A stretch of 64,000 nt of DNA from Frigoriglobus tundricola (GTDB lineage Bacteria > Planctomycetota > Planctomycetia > Gemmatales > Gemmataceae). The stretch lies in the NCBI RefSeq assembly GCF_013128195.2, contig NZ_CP053452.2, positions 930,001 through 994,000 of the forward strand, given 5' to 3'. Made by a program: the position numbers and the translations under genes. Numbering within the stretch: the first letter of the stretch is position 1; each line of letters begins with the position of its first letter. Of this stretch, positions 60,842-64,000 are shown in pieces. Under the pieces are notes generated by a model. It was not told where the DNA came from, made no database searches, and saw nothing but the letters and a program-made list of their open reading frames with translations.

Positions 60842-61795
60842 TCAGCGCCGCGACGGCGGGAGCGTGGGCGGGATCTTCGGCGGCGTCAGCGCCGGACCGG
60901 GAACTTCGGCGTCCGGCGGGAGCACGATCGAAGGCAGGTCCGGCTTGAACGGGGGCAGAGTCGAAACGTACTCCGGCACCGGCGGGTCGACCGGGACGGG
61001 CGGCGCGACGAGCGGAAGTGTCGGCTTGGGATGCGGCGCGGTCGAGGCCGGGAACGGGCGGAGCGAGACCGCGGCGGGCTTCGCAATCGGCGGCTCGACC
61101 GTCGGCACCGGGATCGCACCGGCGCGAGACGAACCCGGGGGCCGCACGAGACTCAGCAGGTCGCCAAAAAAGGACCGGCGCACCACCCGCGGGCCGGTCG
61201 GTAGGATCGGCGGAAGCGCTATCGGGCTGGGCACGTCGACCGGGGGCGGGGCCACGTACACCGGCGGGGGCGGCGCGGGAGTGAAGACCACCGCGGGCCG
61301 TATGCCCGTCGGACCGACCGGGCTGGCGATCGGCGGTTCGATCGTCTGCATCGCGAGGCCGTCGCTCCCCTTCGGGCTCCGGTAGCCGTTCAGGTGGTAC
61401 TGCCAGAGCGCCTTCTTGGCGGCCAGGCGCACCGCCAGGGCCGGGTCATCGGCCGCCGCGCCTTCGAGCGCCACCCCGGCCTGCGGGACCATCTGGTTCA
61501 GCTGACACAGGGCGTCGGCCGCTTCCGCCCGCACCGCCGCGGATGCATCTTTTTGGAGCGCCGCCGCCAACGCGGGGACCACGTCCGGAATGATCCGGGC
61601 GTCCGCCCACCCCAGCTCGGTCGCCGCGGCCTTGCGCTTCTTCTCGTCGGGATCACTCTTGAGCGTCTCGGCCAGCGTGCGGACGCGGGCCGCGTCCGGC
61701 TTCGGCTTGTTCCCGAACAAACCGGGACCGGCGAGTACCATTGGGACGACCAGAGCAGCGAGGAGCAGAGCAACAGTGAGCCGGATGCGCAACAC
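60842..61795 (-). CDS. Secreted HEAT-repeat-like protein with a proline-rich tail
   Basis: 317 residues. GTG 61795 has GGAG 6 bases upstream and begins a signal peptide (LRIRLTVALLLAALVVPMVLA). Residues 30-150 contain HEAT-type helical repeats (RVRTLAETLKSDPDEKKRKAA, IIPDVVPALAAALQKDASAAV, VALEGAAADDPALAVRLAA). From about 165 the chain is proline-rich and probably unfolded (e.g. PPVYVAPPPVDVPSPIALPP). An upstream start at 61984 is possible but adds low-complexity residues. It probably sits in the periplasm; function unknown. Confidence 0.72.
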   Translation of the reverse strand: MLRIRLTVALLLAALVVPMVLAGPGLFGNKPKPDAARVRTLAETLKSDPDEKKRKAAATELGWADARIIPDVVPALAAALQKDASAAVRAEAADALCQLNQMVPQAGVALEGAAADDPALAVRLAAKKALWQYHLNGYRSPKGSDGLAMQTIEPPIASPVGPTGIRPAVVFTPAPPPPVYVAPPPVDVPSPIALPPILPTGPRVVRRSFFGDLLSLVRPPGSSRAGAIPVPTVEPPIAKPAAVSLRPFPASTAPHPKPTLPLVAPPVPVDPPVPEYVSTLPPFKPDLPSIVLPPDAEVPGPALTPPKIPPTLPPSRR

Positions 61796-62146
61796 GAGGA
61801 AACTCCATAGCGAGAAGTCCCATCGCGGAGGCGAACCGTGAGGCAGCGGCGCTGCGACCGGCGGCGATCCATCGAAGACGCGCCCGTGTGCCCGGCGGTC
61901 CGGGCGGGTCGCAGTCCCCGGTGGACGCGATGACGCCACCCGGCTCCGCGGGCGGCACGTCGCGATCTCCGACAGTGGGCTCACTATGATTCGACGCGAG
62001 ACGTGGGCCGGCGCGGCGCTTCTGGCAGAATGGGCGGACGAAGGGGTTTACCGAACCGCTACGGCTGACACCGTGACCACAACCGCAGCGTCCGGCGCGC
62101 CGCGCAACCGGTTCGTGCGGCGCGGGCCGGACGCCCTCACGAGTCG
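61796..62146. other. Intergenic region, no gene seen
   Basis: About 351 bases between the HEAT-like gene start and the small lipoprotein gene end. Open frames across it extend from neighbours in other frames and have no ribosome site. It probably holds the promoter of the HEAT-like gene. No repeat stands out. Confidence 0.4.
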
Positions 62147-62395
62147 CTAAAACCCGCCCAACCCGTTCGGGCCGGGAATGCCCTTCCCCATGCCCCCGCC
62201 CGTCGCCTTGTTCATCAGCGTGTCCTGCTGCTTGGGCGGCGGCGGGGCCTTGTACGTCGCAGTGTCCGGCAGGTTGTACCGGTCCGTATCCGGAGGAAGC
62301 ACGTATTCCTCCTTCTTCTTCCCGTTCAAGTTGTACTTGTCGTGATAGCAACCGACCGTCGCGAGTGCGACGACCAGGGCGAGCAGCGCCCGCAT
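62147..62395 (-). CDS. Small lipoprotein
   Basis: 82 residues. MRALLALVVALATVGCYHDK is a lipoprotein signal with a lipobox ending at Cys16. After the Cys come KYNLNGKKKEEYVLPPDTDR, then YNLPDTATYKAPPPPKQQD and a glycine-rich tail (GGGMGKGIPGPNGLGGF). The YVLPPD...RYN(L/D)P-type motif recurs in small lipoproteins of planctomycetes. ATG 62395. Probably anchored in a membrane facing the periplasm; function unknown. Confidence 0.8.
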   Translation of the reverse strand: MRALLALVVALATVGCYHDKYNLNGKKKEEYVLPPDTDRYNLPDTATYKAPPPPKQQDTLMNKATGGGMGKGIPGPNGLGGF

Positions 62396-62539
62396 GTGTC
62401 CGTTCCCCCGCGTGACAGTGTGTGAATGCCGGGCGGGTATAGCGGGGGGCGCGGCGGACGCAAGGGGAAGTGTCCAAGATCCGAACCGACGACCGGCGCG
62501 GGCGACGCAAGCGGTGTAAACCCGAGAACCGGGAGCGCG

Positions 62540-63280
62540 TCAGTGGGCACCGTTACCATTGGTCCCGTTGCCGTTCCGGAGCCACTTCGGCGGCAGTGCG
62601 CCCGTTCGAAACACGTCGGCGAGCATCTGCCGGGCGGTGCCGTCGGGGACCCGCGCTTCGACCGCCCGCACCGTCTCCTCGACCGGGTACTCGATGCGCT
62701 TCAACTGCACCTCGTCGCCGTCGATGATCGCATAGGCGGCACGGGGGTCGCCGTCGCGGCCCAGCCCGACGCTGCCGGGGTTCACAACGAGCGTGCCGTT
62801 CACCCGGAGCGTGTACGGCAGGTGCGTGTGCCCGGCGAGCACGTAGTCGACGTGTAACCCGGCGAGCCGCGGTTTCCAAAAGGCGGCATCGGCCGGGGCG
62901 TACTCGTCCATCGGGTCGCGCGGGGTGGCGTGGACGAGCAGGAACCGCTTGCCGCCGAGGGTGAACATGCGGGACGTGGGCAGATCGGCCAGGTACCGCC
63001 GCTGGTCCGGCGTTACGGCCGCGACCGACAGGGGCCGCGTGACCGCGGTGAGGTAGCGGAAGCCGGCGGCGCCCTGAACGTCCACGTCCTGAGCGACCCC
63101 GTGGTCGTGGTTGCCGCGCACGCAGTGGGCCGCGTTCGTGCGGACCCAGTCGATGCACGGGCCGGGTTCCGGGCCGTAATCGACCAGGTCGCCGAGGCAC
63201 ACACACACGTCGAACGGCTCGCGGATCGCGGCCAGGGCCGCACGGTTACCGTGAATATCTGCGAGCACCAGAACGCGCAT
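62540..63280 (-). CDS. Metallophosphoesterase (YfcE/MJ0936-like)
   Basis: 246 residues. All calcineurin-type motifs are present in order: MRVLVLADIHGN (Asp and His), VCLGDLVDYGP (Asp), RGNHDHG (Asn and His), FLLVHATPRDP (His) and YVLAGHTHLPY (GHTH). Then VNPGSVGLGRDGDPRAAYAI is typical of YfcE-like phosphodiesterases. A low-complexity NGNGTNGNGAH tail follows. The ATG at 63280 starts with the metal-binding strand, so the N-terminal extension in the longer frame is rejected. Substrate unknown. Confidence 0.9.
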   Translation of the reverse strand: MRVLVLADIHGNRAALAAIREPFDVCVCLGDLVDYGPEPGPCIDWVRTNAAHCVRGNHDHGVAQDVDVQGAAGFRYLTAVTRPLSVAAVTPDQRRYLADLPTSRMFTLGGKRFLLVHATPRDPMDEYAPADAAFWKPRLAGLHVDYVLAGHTHLPYTLRVNGTLVVNPGSVGLGRDGDPRAAYAIIDGDEVQLKRIEYPVEETVRAVEARVPDGTARQMLADVFRTGALPPKWLRNGNGTNGNGAH

Positions 63281-63401
63281 GCACCGGCTCCTTGCCGGTG
63301 ATTCTAGTACGAGAGATAGGGTGCGTGAAGCGGTAGGGAGCCGCCCAGGCCGGTGCTGGTTGCCAAAACTCATTCACGAACCGGTTGCGGCGGACTGATT
63401 T

Positions 63402-63465
63402 TTTGTGGGACAGGCTTTCCGCCCTGTGCTTCTAGGCACACAGGCTGGAAAGCTTGTCCCACAAA
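63402..63465. repeat. Imperfect 27-bp inverted repeat
   Basis: Arms 63402-63428 (tttgtgggacaggctttccg...) and 63439-63465 (...gaaagcttgtcccacaaa) are near reverse complements around a 10-base loop. The element lies upstream of the metallophosphoesterase gene, next to a second perfect palindrome at 63555. Confidence 0.8.
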
Positions 63466-63554
63466 CACATTACACAGACCGCGCCAACCGGACCGTGTCA
63501 GGCGAACGGACGGCCCCGCCGTGACCGCGGCGGGAGCCTCACGTCACGCGCGAG

Positions 63555-63640
63555 TCACGTCATAAGGTCGCAAGTCGTAAAGTCGAAGACCAGAGCGGGT
63601 CCGGGTTTTCGACTTTACGACTTGCGACCTTATGACGTGA
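63555..63640. repeat. Perfect 33-bp inverted repeat
   Basis: Arms 63555-63587 (tcacgtcataaggtcgcaag...) and 63608-63640 are exact reverse complements with a 20-base spacer. It is the longest perfect stem in the window and lies 36 bases from the end of the partial minus-strand gene, so it could terminate it. No flanking duplication is visible. Confidence 0.85.
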
Positions 63641-63676
63641 TCGACTTCATCAACGGGGGGACCCGAGATGCCGCAA

Positions 63677-64000
63677 TTACCTGACGAGGTTCGGATCGAC
63701 CGCGACGCGAACGACGCCGGGCACCTTGCGGAGTTCCGCCGTGAAGTCCCAGGCGTCGGCCGCCCGGGCGCTCCGTCCGGTTACGAACAGCCCGCCGTCG
63801 GGCTTCACCTCGACGAGCATACCCGCGAACCGGGTATCGGTCTTCCGGATCGCGGCGACCGCGGTCTGCACGTCGGTGGGCTTCACGGGCACAGTCGAGC
63901 CGGTCAGCGAAGCGGGGGCGGTGGGGAGCGCCGGCGCCGCGGGCGGGGCGGCGACCGGCGGGAGCGGTTGCACGCGGACCACCGCGCCCGCACCCGCTGC
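63677..64000 (-). CDS. C-terminal part of a BON-domain-like protein (runs off the window)
   Basis: The frame is open to the right edge (reading AAGAGAVVRVQPLPP and on), so the start lies beyond the window. The visible 107 residues begin with a proline/alanine-rich linker and end in a fold like a BON domain: VQTAVAAIRKTDTRFAGMLV, then GGLFVTGRSARAADAWDFTA and ELRKVPGVVRVAVDPNLVR. BON domains bind phospholipid or membrane surfaces. An internal start at 63982 is possible but not needed. Confidence 0.65.
   Translation of the reverse strand, partial: AAGAGAVVRVQPLPPVAAPPAAPALPTAPASLTGSTVPVKPTDVQTAVAAIRKTDTRFAGMLVEVKPDGGLFVTGRSARAADAWDFTAELRKVPGVVRVAVDPNLVR

Overview
The window is GC-rich, densely coded bacterial DNA and almost certainly comes from a planctomycete of the Gemmata group (Gemmataceae). 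The pointers are two proteins with the TIGR02996 N-terminal domain followed by leucine-rich repeats (19353 and 54716), a TIGR03067-type secreted protein (6371), a large planctomycete-type cytochrome c protein (45264), a DUF6800-like micro-protein (40015), a DUF1570-like lipoprotein (31273), and many hairpin repeats between genes. This is inference from family content; no rRNA, tRNA, CRISPR array, prophage or transposase was seen.

Layout. 0.1-5.6 kb: two glycosyltransferases, a FemAB-type protein and a sigma-54-activator-like regulator, resembling an exopolysaccharide/PEP-CTERM-associated block. 5.8-9.4 kb: a GNAT acetyltransferase, a TIGR03067 protein and glmS. 10.1-14.3 kb (minus): a two-domain fucokinase-like/UDPGP nucleotidyltransferase fusion followed from upstream by a frameshifted GalU-like gene, so a nucleotide-sugar operon. 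14.5-24.1 kb: an EEP-fold phosphatase, a possible 2OG oxygenase with a DUF4058 gene, a chelatase-like AAA+ ATPase with a nucleotidyltransferase and an LRR protein, then a very large membrane protein. 24.1-28.0 kb: cupin, a secretin-N-domain-like secreted protein, a LigD phosphoesterase-like protein and smpB. 28.1-35.2 kb: a glycosyltransferase with a twin-kinase protein, a metalloprotease-like lipoprotein, hldD, and separate coaB-like and coaC-like genes. 35.3-43.6 kb: a DUF11 secreted protein, membrane proteins, aroA, truA and asd. 43.7-49.6 kb: an M81 peptidase, the cytochrome c protein and lhgO. 49.9-53.9 kb (minus): HIT, hemC and a tandem ABC ATPase with 4-bp overlaps, plus a TPM protein. 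54.2-60.6 kb: hslV, an LRR gene, hslU, then a phosphoketolase-acetate kinase pair. The end holds a HEAT-like protein, a small lipoprotein, a metallophosphoesterase and a partial BON-like protein.

The most striking signal is a family of GC-rich palindromic elements lying INSIDE protein-coding genes. They occur in the twin-kinase gene (29797-29951), the CoaC-like flavoprotein gene (34327-34752) and the linker of the tandem ABC ATPase (50597-50731). Related copies are read in the same frame, so unrelated proteins carry the same peptides (PGPREAPLTGPG in two genes, LRRSCSPPFREG in two genes). This resembles the Rickettsia palindromic elements in concept. In the coaC-like gene the array also breaks the reading frame.

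A second theme is single-base frame breaks in otherwise well-conserved genes (GalU-like, DUF4058, the large membrane protein, coaC-like). These may be sequencing errors at GC-rich runs or real decay, and only reads can decide.
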